A program made the position numbers and the translations under genes. Shown one piece after another: positions 1 to 9,192 of a stretch of 64,000 nt of DNA. The notes beneath the pieces are model-generated. The model was not told where the DNA came from and searched no databases. It saw only the letters and a program-made list of their open reading frames with translations. The stretch spans positions 1 to 64,000 of the forward strand of contig MEOL01000032.1 of the NCBI GenBank assembly GCA_001769215.1. Direction: 5' to 3'. Source of the stretch: Bacteroidetes bacterium GWF2_41_31 (GTDB lineage Bacteria; Bacteroidota; Bacteroidia; Bacteroidales; F082). The first letter of the stretch is position 1; each line of letters starts with the position of its first letter.

Positions 1-28
1 GCTTTAAAAGGTAAAGAATGAACCCAAT

Positions 29-2401
29 TTAGCGCACTACCAACTTCTTAGCTGTCAGCATACGGCCACCTGCCCTCAACCCGATATAATAAAAGCCGGG
101 TGTCAATTCGCTAATGGAGAAAGTTGCTGATGCCGTGTTCCTGTCAAGCGGTTTTAACCAAATCAGCTCTCCGCTTGATGAATAAACAGCCAGTTTTAAT
201 GATTCATTTTCAACAGGTTGATAAACTACCGTAATCCTGTCTCTGGCCGGATTCGGGTAAACAGACAACTCATTTAAAAGGCCATCTTTTGTTATTTCAG
301 TTGATCCGGTAGCGGGCGAAATAACCGACACACTCAAATCATCGAAATAAAAACCGTCTTCTTTCACATAGGAATCGCTGACAAGCAAAAACCTGATTTG
401 AATCCGGTGATCCAGAAAATCACCCAGGTAAATTTCTTCCTGTATCCATTCGGTTTGAAGCCCATCATAAACAGGTTGGCCTTCATCCTGGTTTTCAGTT
501 CCAGGCTTGGTATATTTTCCTGACAAGGCGGTCCAGGTATTGTCGGCACTATCTTTTGCAAAAACCTGCACATAATCGTACCCTGCTTCAATTTCCCATT
601 TGGCCCAAAACCTAAGAAAAGCAGCTTTTGCCTCCCGTAAATCAATCACCGTATCAAGCATTAGAGCTGAATTTTCGTTGTTTTGGTAATTGCCAAAGGG
701 AGAATCTGTGATGGATTGTATGGGTGAATGCGATTCCGCCTGCGTAATCCCCCATTTATTGGAAACCCAATAGGAGTCGCCTTCAAAATCTTCATTAAAT
801 ATCTCGACTTCGGTACCAAAAACCCGGCTGATGGTATCGCTTAATACAAACTGCCCATTGTCAACCGATAATAAATACCTGAAGATAGTCCCTATTTCTA
901 TTTGCGGATTTAGACTAAAATTGATGGAGTCGGTTCTCACCTCAAGTAGATCCATGTCTGAAAACACTACCGGATCCCCGAGGGACACAATATGCTCATC
1001 AAGCGCGGTGATGGAAACCGTAAATATCCCGCCATCTGCCAACCCAAGCCTTTTCAAGTCAAAGGTTTCGTGCCCGGTTAACTCCGCCACGGCCATGGCC
1101 GACAGACTTGAAAATTCGGCGTAATGAAGCAACAGGCGTGCGGCTGTCAGGCTTTGAAATACATTTTCCTGGCAAAGGGGAATAATCCTGCCAGCGGCAG
1201 GCCAAAACCCATCATTCGATCCACCTATTTCAGGAACAAAGGCAAAAATTTTATCCTTCACCAATTCGTCTCCATACATCCAATCATTTGAATCACCATT
1301 GGTTGGATATATGGTGGTGCTTGCCGGCCCATATACATAATTGTTCTCCTTAGTCATGATGCGTGCAAAATCATTCATTAATTCATCGTCGGGCGAAACT
1401 TCCGGCTGATAGCCCCATGGATACAGCAAAAGGTTGCTGTATGAATGGTAGTTGAGCGCGATTTGAAATTCATGTTCAGCACAAAACTGCCGCATATTGC
1501 GGGTTTCAGGCTCCGACATGGGAGCATTTCCACGATAAGTCTCCTCCTCACCTATGGGTGACGAACCCGTGTCGTCAAAACCCCACATATAGGAATAGTT
1601 GCGGTTGATGTCTACACCATAGCTTCCATCGCCGTTGTTGTTCCGGTTTTTTCGCCACATACCCCCACCGTTGGGATTGTTGAGCCGGTTGAATTCATAT
1701 CCATCGGGATTGACCACCGGCACAAAATACATTTCTGTGTTATCGACAAGAGAGCTTATCTCAGGATGGCTATCGTAATTTTCGAGCAAATACCACATAT
1801 AAAACACAAGCGATTGAATGCTCATGGGCTCACGGGCATGATGCAAACCGGTATACAGAATTTCAGGTTCATCTTCGTTGATGCCGGGGTTGTCGGAAAT
1901 TTTTACCCAATACAGCATGCGGCCATCGTGGGTAAGTGTGTCGGTAGAAATGGGTAACCGCATACTGATTAAATCAGGATACAAAGTCGCCATCTCATCC
2001 AGTTCGGCCATGGCTTCCTCCAGGGTATAAAAACCGGCCATCGATCCCAGTTCAAAATGGTCGGGTACCGGATAAAGATCGTTGATGTTCCGTTCGGGGA
2101 TCAGGTTTCTTTCCGATGCCGCCCTTTCTGCGTAGAATTTTGTGGCATCCGGAACCAGAACTTCGTACCGGATATTTTCTTCATCTAAATGACCTAACAA
2201 GTTGGTGTTGAGGTCGGTTTCAATAAAAACATTTTTTCTGTAAGTACCTTCAGTAATGTCGATTCCTAGCGCGGCCAACTGGTTGAGGGTTTCATTTTCG
2301 AGGTATATCCTCACTTTGGAATAATGGTCCTGCGCAAAAGTGTTTCCGTTGAACAGGGTCAAAAGAAAGATCAAAGTAAGTATGGTAAATTTTTTCATCA
2401 T
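29..2401 (-). CDS. M14 family zinc carboxypeptidase with T9SS sorting domain
   Basis: Predicted secreted metallocarboxypeptidase of 790 residues. The start was placed at the paired ATG at 2401, because a typical signal peptide (MMKKFTILTLIFLL, ending near Ala-Gln at 23-24) begins there; the longer open frame upstream runs into a decayed gldD piece. Zinc and catalytic features of family M14 are visible: HHAREP (HxxE, His188/Glu191), NPDGYEFNR, RNYSYMWG, YHSYSNLLLYPWGY and FVPEIGG with the candidate catalytic Glu. The last ~75 residues (from LSVYPNPARDRI to KKLVVR) are a type A T9SS sorting domain, so the protein is expected on the cell surface or outside. It probably hydrolyses C-terminal amino acids from peptides. 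It once followed gldE-gldD in the same orientation (see the remnant at 2444-2560). Confidence 0.9.
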   Translation of the reverse strand: MMKKFTILTLIFLLTLFNGNTFAQDHYSKVRIYLENETLNQLAALGIDITEGTYRKNVFIETDLNTNLLGHLDEENIRYEVLVPDATKFYAERAASERNLIPERNINDLYPVPDHFELGSMAGFYTLEEAMAELDEMATLYPDLISMRLPISTDTLTHDGRMLYWVKISDNPGINEDEPEILYTGLHHAREPMSIQSLVFYMWYLLENYDSHPEISSLVDNTEMYFVPVVNPDGYEFNRLNNPNGGGMWRKNRNNNGDGSYGVDINRNYSYMWGFDDTGSSPIGEEETYRGNAPMSEPETRNMRQFCAEHEFQIALNYHSYSNLLLYPWGYQPEVSPDDELMNDFARIMTKENNYVYGPASTTIYPTNGDSNDWMYGDELVKDKIFAFVPEIGGSNDGFWPAAGRIIPLCQENVFQSLTAARLLLHYAEFSSLSAMAVAELTGHETFDLKRLGLADGGIFTVSITALDEHIVSLGDPVVFSDMDLLEVRTDSINFSLNPQIEIGTIFRYLLSVDNGQFVLSDTISRVFGTEVEIFNEDFEGDSYWVSNKWGITQAESHSPIQSITDSPFGNYQNNENSALMLDTVIDLREAKAAFLRFWAKWEIEAGYDYVQVFAKDSADNTWTALSGKYTKPGTENQDEGQPVYDGLQTEWIQEEIYLGDFLDHRIQIRFLLVSDSYVKEDGFYFDDLSVSVISPATGSTEITKDGLLNELSVYPNPARDRITVVYQPVENESLKLAVYSSSGELIWLKPLDRNTASATFSISELTPGFYYIGLRAGGRMLTAKKLVVR

Positions 2402-2443
2402 GTTCAGAATTCTATGTAAAATGACAAGTGCCAATGGCCAATG

Positions 2444-2560
2444 GTTGTCAGTCACCCGATTGTTCCAATGAACCTTATCGATTAAATGCCGGAGTTCGCC
2501 CACAACCTTATCGAAATGGTCCCTTTTCAGGTGTACTGCTTTAAATGAAGCATCTGTTCA
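2444..2560 (-). pseudogene. Fused gldE'-gldD' remnant
   Basis: Reading the minus strand gives HLKRDHFDKVVGE followed in frame by LRHLIDKVHWNNRVTDN. The first part matches intact GldE (HLKDDYFDKVVGE, 11 of 13 identical) and the second the C-terminus of intact GldD (IEHLINTVHWNNRVIDN, 12 of 17 identical), both encoded at 7156-9157. The two pieces are joined at a shared Val-Gly, so an internal deletion removed the end of gldE and nearly all of gldD. The former gldD stop is now read through. Stop codons lie just upstream (TGA near 2560). This is a decayed duplicate, not a gene. Confidence 0.8.
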
Positions 2561-2662
2561 TTCAGCAAAGGAAATTGAAATTTCTGAACAAAATGAGTTG
2601 GTGGAAAAAATATATTAGGTGTTGGATAAATCACACAATATAAACATATTGAGTACCTTTAT

Positions 2663-2725
2663 AAATCAACTTTTTCCTGAATCACCCTTTAGGGTTAGGG
2701 GTAAAATTCAGGGAAAAGTTGATTT
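2663..2725. repeat. 20-bp imperfect inverted repeat
   Basis: The arms at 2663-2682 and 2706-2725 (AAATCAACTTTTTCCTGAAT and its complement) pair with one mismatch around a 23-nt centre that itself contains ACCC-TTTA-GGGT. No T-tract follows either arm, so it is not a typical terminator. It lies in the 574-bp gap between the divergent peptidase and permease genes. It may be a small palindromic repeat element or a regulatory hairpin. Confidence 0.55.
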
Positions 2726-2903
2726 GCGACTTACATTAATACGGCTGCTGAATAATTACCAAAATCGTTTTCATTTAATTTTTCTTTCTCTTAAGTTTCG
2801 ATAGACAGCCCGTCTTATTTAGTTGAGGTGGATTTTACGATTAATCCATCTCCCCAAACAGATAACCAATAACGAATTCTTTATATAGTTAGCATAAATT
2901 TTA

Positions 2904-2936
2904 TTTGACAAATCAAAAGAGAAGTTTGTACCTTTA
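2904..2936 (+). promoter_or_regulatory. Candidate Bacteroidota promoter for the permease
   Basis: TTTG at 2904-2907 and TACCTTTA at 2929-2936, 21 nt apart, resemble the Bacteroidota -33 TTTG / -7 TAnnTTTG pattern with one mismatch. The expected transcript start lies about 35 nt before the ATG at 2976. Confidence 0.4.
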
Positions 2937-2975
2937 CTGCTGAAACCTAATTAATTGAAAGAAAAGCTCATCTAA

Positions 2976-3926
2976 ATGAATACAACGCAAAGCCTGTTTG
3001 AGGGAGTCATTGTCATGGTGGCCATTATCTCTCTTGTCGTTTTACTTAAAAAAATCACCGTCCTGAAGAAGGAAGACAGTTTGTTGTTCAGCCGAATTGT
3101 TTTGCAAGTCACTTTGCCGGCCCTTATTTTTTCTTCGCTGGCAGTCAAGGTGTTCGACGATCGGTTTGTCATCATGGCGGCCATCATGGCGGTTGTTGAA
3201 ATTGGAATGATTGTCCTGGCCTGGCTGTTGGCCAACCTGTTCAAGTTTCAACGGGGTGAAAAAGGAGCCCTGATTTTGGTTTCTGCATTCGGCATGACCA
3301 CCATGCTCGGTTATCCCATCATACAACAAGTTTTTCCGAACAATCCTTTGGCCATGGAAGAAGCTGTGGTAACCAGCGAATTTGGTGTTGGCCTGTTGCT
3401 GTTCATCCTGGGACCTTTAATTGCCATGTATTATGGTGAATCGAAAGTGGAGGGGAAGTTCATCATGAAATCGGTACAAACGTTTTACGTGTCACCCATA
3501 TTTATTTCGCTGGTAGCCGGAATTGCCGTTTCTTTTATCCCCGTCGACCATAACAACCAGGTATTTACTACCATGATCCGTTTTTTTGAACTCATCGGCA
3601 ATGCAAACCTGCTGATGGTAGCCATTACCATCGGATTAATTATAGAATTTAAACAGTTTAAAAGCATTTATTTGTTTCTGGGAATGGCCGTTTTATTAAA
3701 ACTGATTGTAAAACCTTTGCTGGCCTTTTGGCTCACAAACGACCCTCGTTTTACGGATATGATGCGTGAAATTGTGGTGATAGAAACTGCTTTGCCTTCA
3801 GCTATTCTCTCGGTTGTTTTTGCCAAACAATACAACTGTCGGCCCGACCTGGTGGCAATGGCTATCATGGTAACTCTTGTGTTGAGCGTATTTAGTGTGA
3901 GTTTGTTATTTATCGGGGTATTTTAA
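2976..3926 (+). CDS. AEC family transporter (auxin efflux carrier-like permease)
   Basis: Integral membrane protein of 316 residues with about ten hydrophobic segments spread over the whole length, in the two-times-five arrangement of the AEC/BART superfamily. Features typical of this family are the N-terminal half with LFSRIVLQVTLPALIFSSL and the second half with VVIETALPSAILSVVFAKQY, the equivalent broken helix. Bacterial members export or exchange small organic anions such as malate; the substrate here cannot be read from sequence. It stands alone, transcribed away from the peptidase gene. Confidence 0.8.
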   Translation: MNTTQSLFEGVIVMVAIISLVVLLKKITVLKKEDSLLFSRIVLQVTLPALIFSSLAVKVFDDRFVIMAAIMAVVEIGMIVLAWLLANLFKFQRGEKGALILVSAFGMTTMLGYPIIQQVFPNNPLAMEEAVVTSEFGVGLLLFILGPLIAMYYGESKVEGKFIMKSVQTFYVSPIFISLVAGIAVSFIPVDHNNQVFTTMIRFFELIGNANLLMVAITIGLIIEFKQFKSIYLFLGMAVLLKLIVKPLLAFWLTNDPRFTDMMREIVVIETALPSAILSVVFAKQYNCRPDLVAMAIMVTLVLSVFSVSLLFIGVF

Positions 3927-4014
3927 ATCAAAAACTCATGCATGGATGTAAAACACTACTTTAATTTGATAATTGGTTCTGGATGAATTTAATTGTTAAT
4001 CAACATATAAAGTC

Positions 4015-6843
4015 ATGAAGTACACAAAAGTAATTTTATCAATTGTTGTTGCGGCAGTCTGTGTCGGAAGTCTTGTTTTTCTGGCAAAACAAACAAATCC
4101 TGCATCAACCAACAAACCCATTGCTGAAAAGCAGAAAATATCAAAAGAGCTCAATCATGCATCAAAGGCCCTCTACAACGCGGAAGTTGAGTATTTGAAA
4201 ACCCGTGATCCTAACACCAACGCGGTTCCTGCGAGCATAAGGGCTAAAGAATTGTCATTTGCCGCTACTTTGCCTGAGAAGAAAAATGCCGGCAGAAGCC
4301 AGGATTGGATTCACCGGGGGCCTGTAAACATGGGAGGCAGGATGCTTTGCGTGGCATTTGATGTGGACGACGAAAACCACTTGCTGGCAGGAAGTGCATC
4401 GGGTGGTATGTGGCAATCAGCAGACAAAGGACTTTCATGGGAAAAAGTAACGCCTGCCAATGGTGAGCAAAGTGCTACCTGCATTGCTCAGGATACCAGA
4501 CCGGGTAAAACAAATACCTGGTATTATGGTACCGGCGAAATACTCAATACCACCGAAAGAAATGTAAGTACAAACGTGCGAACCATTGGTGTAGGAAATG
4601 GCATTTTTAAATCAAACGATCATGGGACATCGTGGCAACCGCTAACTTCTACTCTTGGAGGCAACCAGGGAGAACTCGAAGAGGTATTTCAAGGAATATG
4701 GCGAATTGTTACCGATCCCGCTTCTGCGGATAAAGACATTGTGTATGCAGCTTGTTACGGAGCCATCATGCGCAGCATAAACGGTGGAGAATCCTGGGAC
4801 ATTACACTGGGCGATTTAACCAATAAATCTTTTGCCACAGATATTGCCATCACCTCCCAAGGGGTGTTGTATGCCGCCTTGAGTTCTTATTCTACCTCCA
4901 TCATGCGGCCGCAAAAAGCAGGTATTTGGCGCTCGGAAGATGGTATTATCTGGACTGAAATTACTCCAGAAGGGATTCCAGATGTCACACGTGTAATGAA
5001 GCTCGCCCTGGCACCATCCAACGAAAATGTACTGTATCTGATGACGGAAAAACCGTCTGCAGTCAATGTTCCCTACTCGGGAATTTTTAATTCTGACAAC
5101 ACTTTTTGGAAATACACCTACAGTGAGACCAACGGTTCCGGAATCTGGGAAGACAGAACCGAAAACATGTTCGGGCACGGGAAAGGTGACTTCCTGAGTT
5201 ATCCAAATGCCCTGATTTCTTATGGCGGCTATACATTCGTATTGGGAGTTAAACCCGACGATGAAAACGTGGTGTTCATGGGGGGTATGAGTTTGTTTAG
5301 ATCGGATAACGGTTTTGCCGACAGCCTCCAAACTACCTGGATGGGTGGCGATCCGTTCGATATGGATTCCATTCACATGCTGCATCCCGATCAGCATGGG
5401 CTGGCTTTTCTTCCATCAAACCCCAATGTGTATTATGCTGCATGCGACGGAGGGATTGTGTTCACGGAAGATTGCATGGCCGATCCTGTTTTCTGGATAC
5501 GAAGAAACACGAATTTGATTACTTCTCAATTTTACTCTGTTACCATCGATCGTGCCGGAGAAGGCGATGATTGGGTTCTTGGCGGATTGCAGGACAATAA
5601 CTGGTATTACTCGGTTACCGATGATCCCGGACAGTGGTGGTTTAGCGTGGATTTGTATTACGATGGATTTTCGTGTAAGCTTGCTGATTATCATGAATAT
5701 GCCATTGTAGCAGCCTATAGTGGCAATATCTGGACTACCCTGTTTGATGAGGATATGCACACAAAGGATATTTTTTACCAAACTCCGGATACGCTCCTGA
5801 GTTTCTATAATCCCATCATCGGATCGAATCCGGCATTCCCTTTCTATTGCAATTTCGCACTCGATCCAAACAACAACAGTACATTTTACCTTCCTACAAT
5901 TAACAGTATCTGGCGAAAAGAGGATATGAAAGCAGCCGCTTCGGATACCTCCCTGCGAAACGTTGGATGGGCCAGGTTAAACAACATTAACCTGAGTGAA
6001 TCAGTAGAAATTTCCGCTATTTCTCTATCAACAAATCCGGCCAACACGCTGTTTTATGGCACCAATAACGGTCATGTGTACAAAATGGTAAATGCACAGA
6101 CAGGCGATCCTGTGCCGGTTGAAATTACCGGAGACGATTTTCCGCTCAATGCTTATGTGGCCTGTATCGATGTTGATCCTGCTGACGCAAACAAACTGTT
6201 TACCGTGTTTTCAAATTATGGTGTAAAGAGTGTTTATTATTCTGAAGATGGCGGAACAAACTGGACACACGTTAGCGGTAACCTGGAAGAATACCCGGAT
6301 GGAACAGGTGCGGGACCATCGCTTAGGTGGGTAAAAACGCTTAACTATGAGGGTAGTACGGTATATTTTGCAGGAACCAGTGTGGGAATCTATTCAACCA
6401 CTTTTCTAAGAGGCGATACCACTTTGTGGGAGCATGAAGGCCCTCAGAATATGGGCAGTATTATGGTAGATATGATTGATGCCCGTGAGTCGGATGGGTT
6501 TGTTGCTGTTGCTACTCAGGGAAATGGAATCTATAGCACAAATTACATTCCTGCTTCATCCGTTGGTGAATCTCAGGATAATCAGGTTGTAAAACTGAGT
6601 AATTTTCCAAACCCATTCCAAAATCAAACCACCATTCAGTACCAACTGGCTCATGCTGGAGAAGTTAACTTAGCCATGATGGATATGAACGGGAGAATGA
6701 TCAGGCCTCTTTTCTCAGGACAAAAGCAAAAAGGAAACCATTCTCTCGGGTTGACATCCGATGGCTTAAGCCCGGGCATGTACCTGGTTCAATTAAAGCT
6801 GGATCATTCAGTTTATATTCACAAAATAGTCATTGGAAACTAA
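4015..6843 (+). CDS. T9SS-exported BNR/sortilin-type beta-propeller protein
   Basis: Secreted protein of 942 residues. An N-terminal hydrophobic segment (VILSIVVAAVCVGSLVFLA, 5-23) serves as signal sequence. The body holds many BNR/Asp-box-like blades of the VPS10/sortilin and glycosyl-hydrolase propeller type, such as GSASGGMWQSADKGLSWEKV, IFKSNDHGTSWQPL, IMRSINGGESWDI, IWRSEDGIIWTEI and VYYSEDGGTNWTHV. The last ~80 residues, from NFPNPFQNQTTIQYQL to HKIVIGN, are a T9SS sorting domain. No catalytic residues could be assigned, so a binding or surface role is as likely as an enzymatic one. The gene separates the two halves of the duplicated gldE-gldD-peptidase region. Confidence 0.85.
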   Translation: MKYTKVILSIVVAAVCVGSLVFLAKQTNPASTNKPIAEKQKISKELNHASKALYNAEVEYLKTRDPNTNAVPASIRAKELSFAATLPEKKNAGRSQDWIHRGPVNMGGRMLCVAFDVDDENHLLAGSASGGMWQSADKGLSWEKVTPANGEQSATCIAQDTRPGKTNTWYYGTGEILNTTERNVSTNVRTIGVGNGIFKSNDHGTSWQPLTSTLGGNQGELEEVFQGIWRIVTDPASADKDIVYAACYGAIMRSINGGESWDITLGDLTNKSFATDIAITSQGVLYAALSSYSTSIMRPQKAGIWRSEDGIIWTEITPEGIPDVTRVMKLALAPSNENVLYLMTEKPSAVNVPYSGIFNSDNTFWKYTYSETNGSGIWEDRTENMFGHGKGDFLSYPNALISYGGYTFVLGVKPDDENVVFMGGMSLFRSDNGFADSLQTTWMGGDPFDMDSIHMLHPDQHGLAFLPSNPNVYYAACDGGIVFTEDCMADPVFWIRRNTNLITSQFYSVTIDRAGEGDDWVLGGLQDNNWYYSVTDDPGQWWFSVDLYYDGFSCKLADYHEYAIVAAYSGNIWTTLFDEDMHTKDIFYQTPDTLLSFYNPIIGSNPAFPFYCNFALDPNNNSTFYLPTINSIWRKEDMKAAASDTSLRNVGWARLNNINLSESVEISAISLSTNPANTLFYGTNNGHVYKMVNAQTGDPVPVEITGDDFPLNAYVACIDVDPADANKLFTVFSNYGVKSVYYSEDGGTNWTHVSGNLEEYPDGTGAGPSLRWVKTLNYEGSTVYFAGTSVGIYSTTFLRGDTTLWEHEGPQNMGSIMVDMIDARESDGFVAVATQGNGIYSTNYIPASSVGESQDNQVVKLSNFPNPFQNQTTIQYQLAHAGEVNLAMMDMNGRMIRPLFSGQKQKGNHSLGLTSDGLSPGMYLVQLKLDHSVYIHKIVIGN

Positions 6844-6853
6844 AAGAAATACC

Positions 6854-7100
6854 ATGATTGAAAATCCCGAAGAAATTGTTGACCAAAACCTGCTAACAGA
6901 TGAAAGAGGCAGGAGGATTCAAACCGATCCGGGTGATTCCTCCTGGGGACAGTTGATTTTGCACGGCATTTTAAACAGGAAATCCGGGATTGGCTGATGA
7001 AGCCGATTGCTTCAACAACGCCATCGCACAGTTTGCCAGAACCTTCGGAATATGTGGATTTCCAATTGTGAAGGGGCGTCTGACAGGTTTCGGTTATTAA
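6854..7100 (+). pseudogene. Possible frameshifted remnant of a short ORF
   Basis: Two short plus-strand frames, 6854-6997 (MIENPEEIVDQNLL..., 47 residues) and an offset frame ending at TAA 7098-7100 (LADEADCFNNAIAQFARTFG...), join into one plausible protein-like stretch if a single frameshift near 6990 is allowed. I do not recognise the family. It fills most of the 312-bp gap between the propeller gene and gldD. It could simply be decaying intergenic DNA. Confidence 0.2.
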
Positions 7101-7155
7101 TAATCTCCCATCAATCCCGACTCAAAGTGTTCAGGAACGGGATGAAGGTCATATG
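7097..7155 (-). pseudogene. M14 carboxypeptidase remnant
   Basis: The minus strand directly after the gldD stop reads TYDLHPVPEHFESGLMGDY followed by two stops. This matches residues 106-125 of the intact M14 peptidase at 29-2401 (INDLYPVPDHFELGSMAGFY; about 12 of 18 aligned residues identical). The first ~105 residues and everything after are gone. It is the reciprocal of the gldE'-gldD' remnant at 2444-2560. Confidence 0.7.
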
Positions 7156-7761
7156 TTAACGGTTGTCGATTACCCGGTTATTCCAATGAACCGTATTGAT
7201 TAAATGCTCGATATCGCCGACAAGAAACCGGATAACCGGCTCAAGTGAATCGTTGTTGGGCGTGGTGTTGAAGTAAAGTGCCCCACGTAAAAAATGGCTG
7301 GTGCTGTCGGTTACAAAAAACTGATAGGGCGAAGCCGCTCCGCTTCCTTCGATGCGATAGGTAAGTCCATACACCTGTCGCGAAGGATCGTAAATAACAC
7401 TGTCTGTGATGGCGTCTGCTTTTGGTATGTGTTTGGATACCAGCGTGTACGCGTCCTCCAGGTAGGTAAAAAGATTGTTTGATACGTGTTTATAACTTAA
7501 ATGCAGGGTAGCATTAAATTGAGGGTAATTGATGTTAATCCAGTATTTTTCGTTGGGAGCCTGAGGGTCAGGTGAAATGAAGGTATACTCGGGATATTCA
7601 AATAGATAAGGCAATGAGCTGTCAGAGGAAATATAGCTTTTTACAGGTAACTCAATTCGGAAATACCCTCTGGGTTTGGGGCTGTAATGGGAGTCGCATG
7701 CCATGGTAGCTAGCATGAGAAAAGCAAAAAACAAGCCTGCACGAATGATTTGATTAACCAT
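7156..7761 (-). CDS. gldD: Gliding motility lipoprotein GldD
   Basis: Lipoprotein of 201 residues required in Flavobacteria for gliding and type IX secretion. The start is set at the ATG at 7761, which overlaps the last codons and stop of gldE; it gives a lipoprotein signal peptide with lipobox LATMAC. The mature part begins PKPRGYFRIELP and ends GDIEHLINTVHWNNRVIDNR, both typical of GldD. A longer frame from 7800 would overlap gldE further and is not needed. Overlap with gldE indicates one operon. Its presence fits the four T9SS cargo proteins in the window; gliding itself cannot be inferred. Confidence 0.92.
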   Translation of the reverse strand: MVNQIIRAGLFFAFLMLATMACDSHYSPKPRGYFRIELPVKSYISSDSSLPYLFEYPEYTFISPDPQAPNEKYWININYPQFNATLHLSYKHVSNNLFTYLEDAYTLVSKHIPKADAITDSVIYDPSRQVYGLTYRIEGSGAASPYQFFVTDSTSHFLRGALYFNTTPNNDSLEPVIRFLVGDIEHLINTVHWNNRVIDNR

Positions 7762-9157
7762 TTGGTTTTTTATTGACAGGAGGAATGACAGAAACTTCAA
7801 TTTCTTTTATTTTACGTTCATCGGCATCATGAATGATAAACTCAAATTTCCGGTATTTTATTTTATCGCCTTTGCTGGGAATCCTTCCTTGTAATTCGAG
7901 TATGAGACCACCAAGCGAGTCGGCTTCGCCTACCACCTTATCGAAATAATCATCCTTTAAATGCAGGATTTTATAAAAGTCGTTTAGCGGTGTTTTAGCT
8001 TCAAACAAATAATGGTTGTTGGGTAATAATTTATATTTAAACTGATGGGGTTCTTTATCAAACTCATCACTAATGTCGCCTACAATTTCCTCGATGATGT
8101 CTTCCAGGGTGATGATTCCCGAGGTGCCACCATATTCATCAACCACGATGGCCAGGTGGTTTTTCTTTTCACGGAATTCCTGCAACAGGTCGTTAATTTT
8201 TTTGTTTTCAGGAACAAAAAAAGGAGGCCTGATCAGGCTAACCCAATGTTCAAAATCCGGTTGGTTCAAATATGGGATCAGGTCCTTGATGTAAAGGATA
8301 CCAAGCACCTGATCGAGCGATTCTTCGTATACCGGAATGCGGCTGAAACCCGACTCCAGTATCGTTTGAACCAGTTCCTGATAGGGGGCAGCTTTGTCGA
8401 TGGCGGTAATGTTGACCCGCGACTGCATGATTTCAGTAGCCTCAGTTTCTCCAAAAGTAGCGATTCCTTTTAGTATTTTCTTCTCGTCGTCAGTGATGTT
8501 TTCCCCCGCTGTAAGGTCAATGGCATCCGAAAGATCGCTCATAGTGATATAATGGCCTTTCTTTTTGATTTTCTTATCGATGAGGTTGGTTGAATTGACC
8601 AATAAGCTGCTCAAAGGACTAAAAAAAGAAACTAAAAAGCGCATATTCCACACCATCAGGTTTGCAAACATCATGGGCTCTTTATTGGCCAGTATTTTTG
8701 GAATGATTTCACCAAAAATAAGAATGACGGAGGTCACCAAAACGACTTGTATGATAAAAACCGTGATGTAATTCACCTCAGGTGAAATCAGGTTATTTAA
8801 GATAAACGACGACAGGATCACGATACTTACATTGACAAAGTTGTTTGTTATCAGAATTGTAGACAACAATTTTTTTGGTTTTGTAAGCATGGCCAAAATA
8901 GCCCGGTCATTTTTTTCACCTCGGTTTCTCATCTGTTCCAAATCGGAAGGATTAAGTGAAAAAAAAGCGGTTTCAGTTCCGGAAATAAGTCCTGAGATGA
9001 TGAGCAACGCGACCAAAAACAACAAGGAGATAATCGTCATACCTGAAAATCCCGTGATGAGCGGTTCTTGTATGAGACTGATAATACTTAAAGGGTCAAG
9101 GTCGTCGCTTCCCAAAGCAATTAATTGGTTTAGTTTAAAAACGTGGCAAATGTACAA
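7754..9157 (-). CDS. gldE: GldE, CNNM/CBS/CorC-type membrane protein
   Basis: Membrane protein of up to 467 residues. Order of domains: a DUF21/CNNM transmembrane region (about 40-200, with ISGTETAFFSLNPSDLEQMR), a CBS pair (about 210-335, VNITAIDKAAPYQELV to FRENKNHLAIVVDEYGGTSGI), and a C-terminal CorC/HlyC transporter-associated domain (about 360-450, ending near KYRKFEFIIHDADERKIKEIEV). This is the gldE family, found with gldD and linked to gliding and T9SS function. The exact start is uncertain: a TACATTTG box overlaps the codons after the ATG at 9157, so translation may begin a few codons later, for example at a TTG. Confidence 0.88.
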   Translation of the reverse strand: MYICHVFKLNQLIALGSDDLDPLSIISLIQEPLITGFSGMTIISLLFLVALLIISGLISGTETAFFSLNPSDLEQMRNRGEKNDRAILAMLTKPKKLLSTILITNNFVNVSIVILSSFILNNLISPEVNYITVFIIQVVLVTSVILIFGEIIPKILANKEPMMFANLMVWNMRFLVSFFSPLSSLLVNSTNLIDKKIKKKGHYITMSDLSDAIDLTAGENITDDEKKILKGIATFGETEATEIMQSRVNITAIDKAAPYQELVQTILESGFSRIPVYEESLDQVLGILYIKDLIPYLNQPDFEHWVSLIRPPFFVPENKKINDLLQEFREKKNHLAIVVDEYGGTSGIITLEDIIEEIVGDISDEFDKEPHQFKYKLLPNNHYLFEAKTPLNDFYKILHLKDDYFDKVVGEADSLGGLILELQGRIPSKGDKIKYRKFEFIIHDADERKIKEIEVSVIPPVNKKPNG

Positions 9158-9192
9158 TTAAATCCATTGCTACACTATCAATCAACTGATAT

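Noticed and set aside
2619-2804. 61-residue frame across the inverted repeat
   Set aside because: Most of its length is the two arms of the hairpin; no sign of coding.
4816-5397. Long minus-strand frame inside the propeller gene
   Set aside because: Shadow of a well supported gene with signal and sorting domains; no plausible start region or motifs.
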